A stretch of 64,000 bases of DNA from Pelecanus crispus. Taxonomy: Eukaryota; Chordata; Aves; Pelecaniformes; Pelecanidae. A model generated the notes under the pieces. It did no database searches and was not told the DNA's origin. It saw only the letters and a list, made by a program, of their open reading frames with translations. A program made the translations under genes and the position numbers. Location of the stretch: assembly GCF_030463565.1 (NCBI RefSeq), contig NC_134653.1, forward strand, positions 33,665,150 to 33,729,149, given 5' to 3'. Shown piece after piece: positions 12,901-25,130 of the stretch. How positions within the stretch are numbered: the first letter of the stretch is position 1; each line of letters starts with the position of its first letter.

Positions 12901-15900
12901 CCTCACCTGCAGGCATCAGGGCTGTAGAACTCCAATGATGTTGGGGACATGAATGGTGGCCACATCTCCCCTGCGGTCCCGTTGATCATGTTGCACCCGT
13001 CGCTCCGCCAGTAGTTCACCTGCAGGACAGACAGAGAGAAGAGCTTAGATCAACAAGCTTGCTGGAGAGTTGGCTTCCACCCCTGCATGGGACATCCACC
13101 GCTCTACACTGCTTCCAGAGGAGCTTGAGATAGCAACACTGAAGAGCTTCCAAGATCCTTCCCATTTAAACATCTGCCCAATTAATGGAAAAACAGGACA
13201 AGAACCTCCTGTCCCAAGTGCTCCTGCAATGCTTGATCTGTAGATTCAGTTGATTTTAGTTAGGAGTGGAATTCCACACAGGAAGCATAAGCACCCCTTT
13301 AACAAGAACATTTAAATAACACCCTAAAACAGAGGCCACAGGAGCCTGGGACTTCAACCATTAGAAGCAACCAGCTCCGTCAATATTTCAAGGGAGTCCC
13401 AGTGACACTGATGATGAGCTGAACTTAATGCTTCATAACAAGCCTCTTGTCATATGGCTGCCTTCTGGCAATTTGCTGGAACAGAAGCTGCAGCAGTTGA
13501 AGTCCCACAGAAACTTGCCTTCAAACCTACAACCCAGAGATACAACAGCACTGAGAGCTTTCAGTTTACCTTGCTTTAGATCAGGCATTGCCCCCATATT
13601 AGAGGTTTGCTGCCCAACACTTACCTTCTTTAGTCCATTCCATGAATCCACCATGTGAACTTTACTGATGTCCTTCATGCCTGTGTTCACTGTGAACAGA
13701 CCCGAACTGGAGGTGTTAAGCTGCAGAGAGAAGAAACTAACTTTTAATCCATTATACGCAGAAAGACTGCAATGTTAATGACTGTATGCTCCGTCGTCTC
13801 TAGGGGTCCTTCATGCTGGAAGCTACTGAACTTGTACTTATTTCAGCTTCCAGCAACAGCTTCCAAGACATGCATTTCTGCTTGAGGGGAGAATTAAGGC
13901 AGCCTTACACAACCACCACCAGCTACACATGGCTGCTCCAAACAGTTTGTTGGGGGATAGCCCAGACACTCAATCCCAAGATTTTAGTACAAGACAGACA
14001 TTGAATTGCTGGAGTGTGTCCAGAGAAGAGCAATGAAGCTGGTGAAGGGTCTGGAGCACAGGTCGTATGAGGAGCAGCTGAGGGAGCTGGGGTTGTTTAG
14101 TCTGGAGAAGAGGAGGCTGAGGGGAGACCTTATCGCTCTCTACAACTGCCTGAAAGGAGGGTGTAGCCAGGTGGGTGTTGGTCTCTTCTCCCAAGTAACT
14201 AACGACAGGACGAGAGGAAATGGGCTCAGATTGCATCAGGGGAGGTTTAGATTGGGTATCAGGAAAAATTCCTTCACGGAAAGGGTTGTAAAGCATTGGG
14301 ACAGGCTGCCCAGAGAGGTGGTGGAGTCACCATCCCTAGAAGCATTCAAAAAACGGGTAGACGTGGCACCTGGGGACATGGTTTAGTAGGCATGGTGGTG
14401 TTGGGTTGATGGTTGGACTGATGATCTTAGCAGTCCTTTCCAACCTTAATGATTCCTAGTTTTACTTTCATTAAAAATAATCCAGCCACCAAGCCAGGAA
14501 ACACGAAATTGCTGTTCTACCCTTAATTGGTTTAGTGGTGGACTTGGTAGTGTAGGTTAATGGTTGGACTGGATGATGTTAAAGGTCTTTTCCAACCTAA
14601 ACCATTCTATGATTCTAAGACCAATATGGCTGTGATTTTAGTGCTCCCAAACAACAGTTTACTTACCTCTATAAATAAGCCAAATTTCCCCTTGAAAGGG
14701 ATCAAGCCAGGAACAAGCATATTTATTGCATCTATAAGAGGATCTTCATAGCCCCACATGATCTCCCCCACCGTCCGGTTCATGAATGCCTCCTGTTTCA
14801 GGCCAGCCAGGACTCCACTCAGTAAAAGCTTCACAAAGTTTGGCAGGTTTTCCATCATTACAGCCGCTCCCTGAGAAAGAAAACAAATCTCTGAGATGAG
14901 AGCCCCATCTTTACCAAAGAGGAAGCAATGCATCTTCAGTGCCTAGCAAAGTCCTTCTGCTGCACTGATCTACAGCCCTAGAGAAATCCTTTGGACAAAC
15001 CAGGGTTCACCATTTATCCCCAGTTAGGTAAGAAAGCAGTTGAGGGCTCACAGGCTTCATTTTGCCAGAGGACACTCAGACAAGGTTGCAGACTTGAGCT
15101 CAGATGCTTTGCCAGCCCCTCTGTACTCTGCTTTTGGACGGATAACAGCCCAACCCAACAACCAACACGCAAAAAGCGGAAAATTGCATTTCATAAGCTT
15201 AATCACCTCATGGCTTGATTAACCTTAAGCCCTACATGAAAGTAAGCTTTGAGTCAGGATTGGGTATTATCACCCTTCCCATAAGCTCAGAAGTTGGTAC
15301 TTGCCCAGGGAGCAAGTTCTTACCATCATCAAAATGTTTGGCACGACAACGTACTCTTCTTCACTGCCATTGGACAAGTCCGGCTCAAAGAAGAGTCTCC
15401 GGTACTCCAGGTAGGAGACAGTGCCATTGTCATGGAATGTGATATTTGTTTTATACCTGAACTCTCTGCAAAGAGATGGGAGAGATCATGAGAACCCTTC
15501 CCCCCAACAGTGCCCCTGCAATGCCTGTGAAGTGAGGATGGGCTGCACAGGCCTGGGCTTGCTTCTGAAAAGCAGAGGAAGGAGACCAAACCCCAGCAAG
15601 AAGCTAAAAGTCAGCAGGGGAGGCAGCGTGCCAGGGAACAGGCCATGTCAGTCTCCCACCCTGACAAGTATCAGGGTCTAGCAGGAGGAGATGGCAGCCT
15701 GGGAGTGAGGCATTGCTGACAGATGGGATTCTGCAGCAACTTGAAGACACCAAGCGTTTCTTCCCAGCTGACGAGAAATCTGAGACAAAAGCATAAACCC
15801 CCTCTGTCACTTTGCCCACAGCGAAAGCCCAGCCCTATCAGAGAGGCACCCAGATAAGCAGACCTACACCAACGCACATGCAAAAACAACCTGCAAAACA

Positions 15901-18900
15901 GAAGAGAACCAAGCAAGGTGGCACAAGGCCCACCAACGAGCCCACACTGATTTGCCCCAGAGCTGCCTGATGGCTCCCAGATGCACGCAGCATCATGGCT
16001 CTCCTGCTCCTCAGGGCTTCGGGCACGCCACCTCCTGCATGCTGCCCAGCACCCCTCTGCTCCATGCCACAGGGCCAGCCCAGCCTCACGGGGGCTGCAA
16101 TGCTCCACAGTAGCACGAGGTTGTCCCCATCACAAGCCTGTTACAGCTCCTGAGGAAGCTGAAGCTCAAGCCACCAGCAAAAACAAAGTCCTTTGTTGTG
16201 GAGCCTCTGTCTTATGGCCCACATTAGGGAAGGGCACTAATCTTGCTCAGCGGGAACACAAGGACACTAAGAAGCTTTGCCCCTTTGTTTATTCTTATTT
16301 ATGGTATAAGTGAAGCCTTTTCCCCAAGCCAAGTGACTGATGCGATCACAACATACAGAATCCACATGGTCTTACGGTGTGACCTAGCAAGCCCAGGGGA
16401 AACAAGGGCGTATACATACTGCCAGGTTTACCCCCAACGCTACTGAAACAGCTTTGGATTAAACCAATAATCTTCCCACATAAGCTTGCTTAGGCTGTTG
16501 ACCTAACTTTGCCTACATGTGTAGGCACTATCATGTTGAATATCGCTATTTATGGGTAAGTTCACACACTCAACTCAACAACCATCACTTCACATTTCAG
16601 GTCCAGAGAAGCATCTGGGGTTTCAACCACCACCCTCAACCATGGCCAATAGACCCAGCCCTGTTGTAGGTGGGCCTGAGCAAGTTTCAGTGCCCCATAC
16701 TGGTTCTCATGACCAGAGTATTCATGTTAGACAGATTCTGGGTCTCATGTTAGACAAGAGGTCTTAGGCCAGTCCGTGAAATTTGATATCAAGGTGACTC
16801 CAGCTCTGGATCTGGACTCTTAAATGCACAGTGAAGAGGAAACGAGCCCACTCTGAAGATGAGGGTTGCCCACCACCACACCAACACCCCTCATGCCTAT
16901 GTTTGGACCGTATCAGCCCAGGTCCAGCTGCCCAACAAGTCCCAGCACAGGACTGAGCTCCACAACTCAGTGAAGCACAGACCAGCCTTACCACCCCAGC
17001 ACCCAGAGGTCCTACTTGTGGCTTTAGCAAGATCAGAGCAGTTAGAGCACATTTGGGTTGCTTCAAAATCCTATGCCCCTGGACTTGCACCAAGTATGCT
17101 AATGCTGTGCCCTCCTGCCAGCAGAGTCAGCCAGAAGCTTGGCAGGCAGCATGGTGGCCAGGCTCATGCCTAGCTGGACCACAAATGGTACCTGACCTGT
17201 AAACATAGGGTCCACGCTGGTTCAGCATCGGCTTTGCTCCCTGGAGGACCTCCTTGGGGTTCAGCACTTCAAAGAAGTACACTGACATGTAGAAAGGGAC
17301 AGGAATGTCTTTCCACATGCTGAAGGAGATGCTGCTGGGGTCAATCCTGACATTCTGCAAGGAAAAAAAAAAAATACTAAGGAGACACAACTTTTCAGCT
17401 CAGTGGCTGCAGCTGAGCACATCCACCCTTGGCTCCACATCAGGCCCAGCTGAAGGTGGCAGCTCCAGCAGGGGCTCTCCGGAGGATCCAGGCATGTTAT
17501 GCAGACTGAAGCCAAGCCAGATCTAAATCAGGAACTCCAAAGCACCAAGTTCATACCACAGGATGTCTGCAGGCTTATTTATTCAGGCTCAACTTTCCAG
17601 ATCCTACCCACAGGATTTCGGAGCTGTTTTGATGTGCTAGAGGCTCGCCCTGTGCTAGACAAGCCAGCCCTGAATTATTCACGGCTCTGCATGTTTGACT
17701 TGCCTGGTGCAGACAACCCTGTCCCAAAGGCTTCCATTCACCTGCCAGGTTTGGCAGCTTCATGCAGCCAGAAACGGGCAAGGGGTGGGAGGAGGGGTGG
17801 CACATCCATCCGCACAACTGTTTAGGTACCGGCAGGGAGGGCCCACTAAAGTCTCAAAAAGCACATAGAGAACTGGAATGGTGACCTAGCTGTGTCCCAA
17901 CAGCTCTGTGCATGACACCGTTGCCCCCCTCTCAGCTGCTGTCCTGCAGTGACTCAAAGCTGGTCATAAGGCAGATCAAAGGCAATGCACCATAGCGGCT
18001 TCCGTATCACTGTCCCGTTTGCTGTGAAATGCCTGCAGGAGCCCAAACATGACTTAAACCTTCACCAGCTCCCCCAGCCCAGGAGCTGGATCTGGACACA
18101 TCTGTCTCCACTCCCTCCCTGCCTCCCATGGGCTGCTTTATGAACAATAGCCTGTTCCTTCTTGAGCATCCGTTTTTTGGCTGCATTCCACCACAACCTT
18201 TGCTTCCTCTGCAAGCACAAGCCCTTGCCACGGTTAAATAATGCAGACAGCTTATGGAAGCGGGTTTCATCCACTAATTGATGAAGGCCTGTGGGCATTA
18301 TCCTGCTGCAGCTCAGCAGCCCCACCAACAGCTCTCCTGCCCTGGCACAGCTCAATCTGACTGTGCACATAATTGCTGTCACATGCAGTTGAGAATGAAA
18401 GCTGCCAGGGGCTTCCCTGCCAACACCCCATCTTTCTTTAACCATTTCATGGTGAGGCCGTGCCACCTGCAAGCAGCAGGGCTTTGCAAGCCCCTCGCTC
18501 AAGCCCAGATCCTCCAAGCCCTGCACCGTGGAGATGTCTGCTCAGGGGTAGCGTAACCCACCTAGCAAACCCTTCCTACCTCCATGTCAACGCCTGCCTG
18601 CTGCTGGCCGAGCGCCTCCATCCTGCCAGCCTCAAGGATTTCATGGCAAAGAAGCAGTTAGAGGACAAGATTTTATTTAGTCTGCTTTATAATCCCTGCT
18701 CCCAAGTGTCCAACAGAGTCTGAATAGCAACATCTGCTTTTCTTTACTCCTTTATTCTGTCTTGCACTCCCTGGATCCCTTATTGCATATGCATGTATTT
18801 ATATAACATGTACACAGTCAGATGGAGCTTCATCCCAGCTACTTCTCTCAGTCCTCTCCCACCTGGGCACAGCAGCTCAAGGTACTCCACAGATGCTGCT

Positions 18901-21900
18901 AAGCAAGATCTACTTAACAGGGTAGCCTTAGGATTAAGCTACTTGTAGGTTAAAACAAACATGGTCACATGTCTGAAATAAAAATAGAATATTTTTCCCT
19001 TAGATGGGTTACCAAGTGTCACTGAGAGGTTTGGTCCCTCCTAACCATGACGATCTCTTGTTCCTGAGGAACTGAAACGAACTGGCTACTGTTTGTCTCC
19101 TCCAGACAGGAGCAGAAGAGCAGCAGCTCCATCAACAGTGCCCAAATTCTGCTTCTCCAGGAGGGAGGCTCAGTAAAACCAAGAGTTGAGGTTTCTTCCA
19201 CAGGTTGAGAGGAGCAGTCATGCTGTGTGCAAGTGTAGCCTCAGTGTCAGACTTCATCCTCCACATCCTCTCACCACCATCCTCATCACCCTGCTAAAAC
19301 AGCAAGGAGAGTGCTATCAGCCTTCTGCCAGCTTCCAGGCAGGGCAGCACAAGAGTTCCCAGCTGGAGAAGAAATGGTAAGTGGCAGATGGATGATGGGT
19401 CAATGCAGTCTCACCGTGTTAAAGCTCATCTCTTAGGCAGGTTTGTGGCTCTCCAGGTGCTTCCAGAAAAGCAACAGCCCCACATTTTACAGGGCCAATG
19501 CCGCAGGCAGTCCAGCTGCCAGGACAGTAGCCGATGCAGGTTCAGTTTCTGCAAATGGGGCAGGAGCTGGGCTCCGAGTTCCCTGTTTCTACTGTACATT
19601 CCCCTACAGACTTTACTCAAACATATCTCCAAAATTACAACCTTTTTTTGCAACTAAGTGCTTTCCATCAGGATACACCACCTTGACCTTCCATGCAGAT
19701 CTTGGGAAGCCAGGACTGGCAAGCTAGCCTTCACCTGCCCAACCCCTGCCACCAGCCCTTCAAAGCCCAGCTCCTCCTCTTACCCACCACTCTGAAGACC
19801 AACCCAGGAGTGTCAGTAAGGAACTAGATATTTCTCACCACCCTAGTCATCAGCACTCACTCTATTTTCTATTTCACATTAAGCCTCATAAGAACTCAGG
19901 ACCATTTGGGTCATACTGAAGATGTGGAGACCAAGAGCTTGAGATGAAGGGAGACCTGAGGAAAAACAAGGGTTGGTCTTTTCCTCAGCTTCTGTTCTCA
20001 CTGCACATTAGTAGCTAATCAAGTAGAAAGAAGCAGGAGTGGCTGAGAAAAAGAGGGCAGAAATGTTTTTGCACCAAAAATGTCACTCCTGCTCTGCAGG
20101 GGCCATGCAGCCTTTCCTATGCAGGTACCAGCCCCTGATGTCCATGAAACTGGACAAAGATTGACACTTACTGCTTAAGCCGCAGGACTGTCTGCCTTTG
20201 CCCAGCCAGCAGCACTTCCAGAGGTTATGTTTAAGCAGTGTTTTTGTTTTGGCAGACACTTTGCAGCACAAGCAACCACAGCCATTGGCCATGGGGTGTT
20301 TATTCACCTCTCATCAGAAGCACACTTCCAGGTGGTGACCTGTGTAGGTGCAAGCTTGGAGAAATGCCCAGGCAAGAGGCACATCTATTCTGGGCAGACA
20401 GAAAAATGTTTGGCTAAACATGGGAACGGGTCAATTGGTTTGTTACAGCAGGATAACTGGTGTCCCGACAGCGAGGACAGGAGCGCTGGTTCCCAAGTCT
20501 CTGTGCAGCAGTTACTGAACAGACCAACAACTCCATCTACAGCCCCACACCTTAACCGTGGGGGATAAACACCCCTTCGGCCTCAGGACCTCTCTTACGG
20601 ATAAGAGAGGCAGCTCTTTAGGTTTTCCAGTTGAGCAGGAGAAGATGACCTGGAGGTTGCTCCATGCACAAGGCTCCTTCACAGCACACCCGCACACCAC
20701 CTGTTCCATTTCCAGTTCGGAAAGCATCTCACCAGAGTCCATCCGAGCCTGGTGATCCGTATACCTATTTAGAAAAGGAGCGCTGCAAAAGGTAAAAGCA
20801 GTAGGGACAGGAGGAAGGGCTGGTGCTCGGGGCAACGCTCAGCCCAGCGCAACCAGGGCTGTCCCCCCCGACACAAAAAGCCTTTGCTAATCAGGGATGA
20901 GAGCCCGTTCAGCCCAGGGTGGAACATCCCAAGCCCAGATTTGCCCACGCTAAGACTTGTGAGGCTGTTTGGAGCGACACCGAAGCGGAGACCCTTCGGA
21001 GCGGTCTCCTGCTCCCCTGCATCACACCAGACAGGGAAACCATGCCCACGCACCGGCCCTGCCTGCGCACCGGCTCCAGCGCACCCTGCTCAGCACCATC
21101 ACCGCCCGCTCCAGGCCCTGGATGCACACCAGCCCCGTGCCAAGCCCCAGCCATGCACCGGCTCCAGCGCACCCTGCTCAGCACCATCACCGCCCGCTCC
21201 AGGCCCTGGATGCGCACCAGCCCCGTGCCTGCGCACCGGCTCCAGCGCGCCCTGCTCAGCACCATCACCGCCCGCTCCGGGCCCTGGATGCGCACCAGCC
21301 CCGTGCCTGCGCACCGGCTCCAGCGCGCCCTGCTCAGCACCATCACCGCCCGCTCCGGGCCCTGGATGCGCACCAGCCCCGTGCCTGCGCACCGGCTCCA
21401 GCGCGCCCTGCTCAGCACCATCATCGCCCGCTCCAGGCCCTGGATGCGCACCAACCCCGTGCCTGCGCACCGGCTCCAGCGCGCCCTGCTCAGCACCATC
21501 ACCGCCCGCTCCGGGCCCTCGATGAGCACCAGCCCCGTGCCAAGCCCCAGCCATGCACCGGCTCCAGTGTGCCCTGCTCAGCACCATCACCGCCTGCACC
21601 CTGCTCCGGGCCCTGGATGTGCACCAGCCCCGTGCCAAGCCCCAGCCATGCACCGGCTCCAGTGTGCCCTGCTCAGCACCATCACCGCCTGCACCCTGCT
21701 CCGGGCCCTGGATGTGCACCAGCCCCGTGCCAAGCCTCAGCCATGCACCGGCTCCAGCGCACCCTGCTCAGCACCATCACTGCCCGCTCCGGGCCCTGGG
21801 TGAGCACCAGCCCCGTGCCTGCGCACCGGCTCCAGCGTGCCCTGCTCAGCACCATCATCGCCCGCTCCAGGCCCTGGATGCGCACCAGCCCTGTGCCTGC

Positions 21901-22292
21901 GCACCGGCTCCAGTGCACCCTGCTCAGCACCATCACCGCCCGCTCCGGGCCCTCGATGAGCACCAGCCCCGTGCCAAGCCCCGGCCATGCACCGGCTCCA
22001 GCGCACCCTGCTCAGCACCATCACCGCCCGCACCCCGCTCCGGGCCCTGGATGAGCACCAGCCCCGTGCCAAGCCCCGGCCATGCACCGGCTCCAGCCCC
22101 CGTGCACCCAACGCGCACCCCCCCCGCCCCGCTCCGGACACGCACCCCCACCCAAAACCCGCCCCCGCTGACCTTGACCACCTGCTCCTTGATGATGAGG
22201 GGCCCCACCAGCAGCAGGCAGACCCCCAGGAGGGCGCAGGCCGCCCCGGCCAGCCCCAGCCCCAGCGATACCCTGCGCCGGGCCGCGGCCAT
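792..22292 (-). CDS. SCARB1: SCARB1, scavenger receptor class B type 1 (SR-BI, HDL receptor), spliced gene
   Basis: This CD36-family receptor binds HDL at the cell surface and takes up cholesteryl ester selectively. Coding exons in transcription order: 22173-22292, 17197-17354, 15324-15465, 14667-14870, 13625-13720, 12907-13019, 10828-10994, 10089-10207, 8395-8468, 7406-7457, 6780-6926 and 4270-4395. They sum to 1,518 nt, or 505 residues (human 509). All have AG/GT borders and matching phases. Exon lengths equal those I recall for human except exon 1 (two codons fewer), exon 6 (113 nt, one codon fewer) and exon 12 (126 nt, one fewer). A first membrane segment lies at about residues 12-34 and a second at about 432-461 (exon 11). 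Between them is the glycosylated ectodomain, with several N-x-S/T sites and conserved Cys in exons 6-9. The SR-BI tail ends EARL, like the human PDZ-binding EAKL. The start is MAAARRR, which matches the human N-terminus in length; upstream in-frame Met codons lie in the GC-rich leader. An alternative last exon ends at 792. Confidence 0.95.
1100..3776 (+). mobile_element. CR1 LINE, long but internally deleted, antisense in the last SCARB1 intron
   Basis: ORF1-like sequence runs over 1107-1541 and continues to about 1740 with a GTNDTT patch typical of the CR1 ORF1 esterase-like domain. From about 1850 the ORF2 reverse transcriptase follows: [16 protein letters not shown] near 2205, VYLDFNKAF near 2597 and [12 protein letters not shown] near 2833. 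The CR1 carboxy-terminal part and 3' tail run to about 3776. The ORF2 endonuclease is missing, so the copy has lost an internal block between about 1780 and 1850. The reading frame is interrupted several times, and a poly-T/Q-type insertion near 3530-3580 interrupts the tail region. The 5' edge is uncertain. This is a dead copy, opposite in orientation to SCARB1. Confidence 0.88.
4270..4395 (-). CDS. SCARB1: SCARB1 exon 12: SR-BI cytoplasmic tail, alternatively spliced class
   Basis: This exon encodes 41 residues and a TAG stop. It begins with EKGSLFW (human EKCYLFW) and ends with [10 protein letters not shown] (human KGSVLQEAKL). The minus-strand acceptor is CTAG at 4399-4396. A GTGGGT donor begins at the base right after the stop codon (4269), so the exon is a self-contained cassette, as in human. 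Inclusion gives SR-BI, whose last residues bind the PDZK1 adaptor in mammals. Skipping joins exon 11 in phase to the exon at 914. The middle of the tail is diverged and Ser/Asn/Lys rich. Confidence 0.88.
   Translation of the reverse strand, partial: EKGSLFWSRNKKNSDSNKANQATSAKKLPPVKGTVLREARL
14003..14625 (+). mobile_element. CR1 3' fragment with two tails, antisense in SCARB1 intron 4
   Basis: The last part of CR1 ORF2 is readable at 14006-14386 ([20 protein letters not shown]). A first CR1 tail ends at about 14457. About 65 bases of non-CR1 sequence follow, then a second, different CR1 tail over about 14526-14625 that ends with the TTCTATGATTCT-type terminus. The same tail-spacer-tail arrangement recurs on the minus strand at 33111-33540. 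The element ends about 40 bases from the 3' border of SCARB1 exon 4 (14667). Confidence 0.85.
21058..22110. repeat. 78-bp minisatellite in SCARB1 intron 1, about 12 copies
   Basis: A GC-rich unit containing CACCGGCTCC and GCTCAGCACCATCACCG repeats about 12-13 times. The anchor CACCGGCTCC recurs near 21067, 21157, 21233, 21311, 21389, 21467, 21556, 21650, 21747, 21823, 21901, 21989 and 22085. The basic period is 78. Longer units of about 90-96 carry an extra AAGCCCCAGCCATG or CTGCACC block. Because 78 is a multiple of three and units rarely contain stops, several frames on both strands stay open for hundreds of codons. These are not genes. The array ends about 60 bases from the donor of SCARB1 exon 1. 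Confidence 0.95.
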
Positions 22293-22480
22293 GGCACAGC
22301 GCAGCGGAGCACGGCGGGGCCGCCGCCGCCACCGCCGCTTTATGGCCCCCGCCCGGCCCGGCCCGGCCCGGCGGAGGGAACGGGGCGGAGCGGGGGCGGG
22401 GACGGGGCCGGGGCTGGAGCGGGAACGGGGCTGGAGCGGGAACGGGGCCGCGCCGAGCCCCAGCCGCTGGCTCAGCGCCG
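22293..22480 (-). promoter_or_regulatory. SCARB1: SCARB1 CpG-rich promoter and 5'UTR region
   Basis: The sequence just upstream of the SCARB1 start codon is very GC- and CpG-rich, with several GC boxes of the GGGGCGGGG class between about 22380 and 22450. A CCATAAAG element at 22338-22345 (minus strand) could act as a weak TATA box, which would make the leader very short. The start site cannot be fixed from sequence alone. GC content drops abruptly at about 22490. Confidence 0.5.
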
Positions 22481-22589
22481 CCGAGTGAACCTGTGGAAAA
22501 CACAACCCCGTGTATATGCATAAACATAAAACCATAGCTTAATATACAAATATGTTTAAATAGATACAAACATGCAAATCGATAAATAT

Positions 22590-23624
22590 ATATATAAGTG
22601 TGTGTGTATATATACACATGCACACATGCACACATATGCACACATGCACACATATACACATGCACACATACATGCACACATGCACACATACACATGCACA
22701 CGTACACACATACACACATATACACATGCACACATGCACACGTACATGCACACATGCACACATACACATGCACACGTACACACATACACACATACACACA
22801 TGCACACATGCACACATACACACATGCACACGTACACCCATATACACATGCACACATACACACATATACACATGCACACATGCACACGTACATGCACACA
22901 TGCACACATACACATGCACACGTACACACATACACACATACACACATGCACACATGCACACATACACACATGCACACGTACACCCATATACACATGCACA
23001 CATACACACATATACACATGCACACATGCACACGTACACACGTACACACATATACACATATACACATGCACACATGCACACGTACACACATATACACATG
23101 CACACATGCACACATGCACACGTACACACATACACACATGCACACATGCACACATACACACATATACACATGCACACATACACACGTACACACATACACA
23201 CATATACACATGCACACATACACACGTACACACATATACACATGCACACATGCACACGTACACACATATACACAGGCACACATACACACATATACACATG
23301 CACACATGCACACGTACACACATATACACAGGCACACATACACACATATACACATGCACACATGCACACATACACACATATACACATGCACACATACACA
23401 CGTACACACATATACACATGCACACATGCACACGTACACACATATACACAGGCACACATACACACATATACACATGCACACATGCACACATACACACATA
23501 TACACATGCACACATGCACACATGCACACATACACACGTACACACATATACACATGCACACATACACATGTACACACATATACACATGCACACATGCACA
23601 CGTACACACGTACACACATATACA
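22590..23624. repeat. 1 kb alternating pyrimidine-purine array (CA/TG/TA/CG mixture)
   Basis: This is about 1,030 bases of near-perfect alternating pyrimidine and purine, built from hexamer-like words CACATG, CACATA, CACGTA and CATATA. Few steps break the alternation (CACCCATA, CACAGGCAC). Longer higher-order units repeat inside it, for example the CACAGGCACACATACACACA word near 23273, 23325 and 23453. It starts about 300 bases upstream of the SCARB1 start codon. Its very long open frames on both strands (Cys/Val/Met or His/Thr/Tyr polymers) are artefacts of the repeat. Confidence 0.97.
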
Positions 23625-23969
23625 GCCCAGGCCACCCCCGGGGGGACCGGCTGCCTCCATGGCCACCGCAGCAGCCGGCGGGGTGGCCGCCAGCCCCTTG
23701 CCCCAGCAGGTATTTGGTGTCTCGGGAAAGGGGGCAAGTGCAGGCGGCTGTAAGGGGCTCGGCCGGCTGTCAGCCGCCGGCCGGTGACCCGGGGCTCGAC
23801 CCCAGGCTCTCCCCGAGGAGAAAATATCCATTGCCTCCTTCTACCCGCCTCTGTTTTTCCAAGGAATTGGGTCTTTCGTCTATCTGGTGCATCTGAAGTG
23901 GCCCTGAATAAAAGCCTGGTTGAGACTCATCCCTAAAAGTGTCTAGAAGTTAGCAAGAAATAAAAAAGG

Positions 23970-25130
23970 GAAGAGTCTGGTTTGCGGCAGCCTATTTTAA
24001 AACAATTATACGCATCATCCTGCTGTCCAAACTGTAAGTTGATCCGAGCTAAAGGGTCTAAAAACTGGAATGCATCTACCAGCAAAACGCTGTCGCCGCG
24101 ACATGATGTGTGGGTGCCGCGGGTCTGGTGGTGCATCCCCCCCCCCCCCCGCCTTTTTGTCTCTTAAACTGCTTTACGACCTCAGGGATTCCTGCCAGAC
24201 CGCGACCTTGTGCAGCGAGTTGGTCAGTCAGGCACCCCTAAATTGTACCAGAAACTCCCAGGTGGTTGAAGCGGAGAGCAGCCTTGTCCTTATCAGAAAC
24301 TCTTCCATGGTTGAAGCGGGGAGTGAGAACAATCAGCTGCCCCTGACAGCCTTGACACAGAGCAGTAATTACCGACCCGGATTCTGGCTCCGATGGAGAT
24401 TTGCGATGACTAAAGCCAATCACCTCACAATCTTGTAAAACAGCAGTCCTAGGTGAGGCCCTTTGAGCTCTCCTGGACTGCAGCGGGCTGCACCAGCACC
24501 TCCCTCTGAGCGGGACGCCTCTCAGAGCTACCAAACTCCTAAAGTTTGCTAAAATCGGAGGTCCATCGCCGAAGACCAACAGTGGAGCCTGGGCTGAAAC
24601 CCTTCACTCCTTGAGGCTCAACCCTCGCCTGTTGAGAAACGCCAAGACATTCAACGTGAATATTTCACTGAACTCGAGGGGAATTTTTAACAGGTACACC
24701 ATATATATATATATGTACTCGTGTCTGTGTGTCTGCATGCGTGAATCAGTTTAAGTAGCCTGCAGATGTATAATTTAATTACAAAGTGAGTCTTATACTG
24801 CTGCATTATCCTTATTCCTATAAACGGTTGACCAAGATTGAGACTAAGATTGGACCTAGCTGCACCCAGACTCCTCTCTGAGAAGGAGTTTAGAAAGCGA
24901 GGGGGTCTATTCTGAACCTCGTGGCTCAATGGAAGGGTCCCCCTTATCCCCTGCAACCACAATCTCTCTGGGAGTCGTTCCAGCTCAGTGTAACTTAATT
25001 TTCCTTTACGCACTGCCATGTAGTAATAGAGTGAACCTTGCCATCTTCGAATCTCTAACTAAGTCACTGTTTTGGTCAATTTTGTCTAATCCCTTTGTTA
25101 ATCACTGGTGACTGAGTGCTATTAAAATAT
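23970..25130. mobile_element. possible old avian retroviral LTR-type repeat
   Basis: This block between SCARB1 and UBC reads like an interspersed LTR-type repeat. A GGTTGAAGCGG-containing segment occurs twice in tandem (about 24250 and 24310), and the right part looks familiar from avian endogenous retrovirus LTRs. I cannot define its ends or family. If it is a retroviral fossil it is old and broken. Confidence is low. Confidence 0.3.

Noticed and set aside
20884-22535. Several long open frames (200-360 codons) on both strands, some with Pro/Ala/His-rich repeats
   Set aside because: They follow the 78-bp minisatellite, whose period is a multiple of three. They overlap each other in all frames and contain no domain.
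22590-23624. Possible CRISPR-like or satellite array
   Set aside because: No conserved repeat with unique spacers; it is low-complexity alternating dinucleotide sequence in a eukaryotic genome.
22021-23896. Open frames of 390-530 codons made of Cys/Val/Met or His/Thr/Tyr repeats
   Set aside because: Pure translation of the alternating CA/TG/TA array; not proteins.
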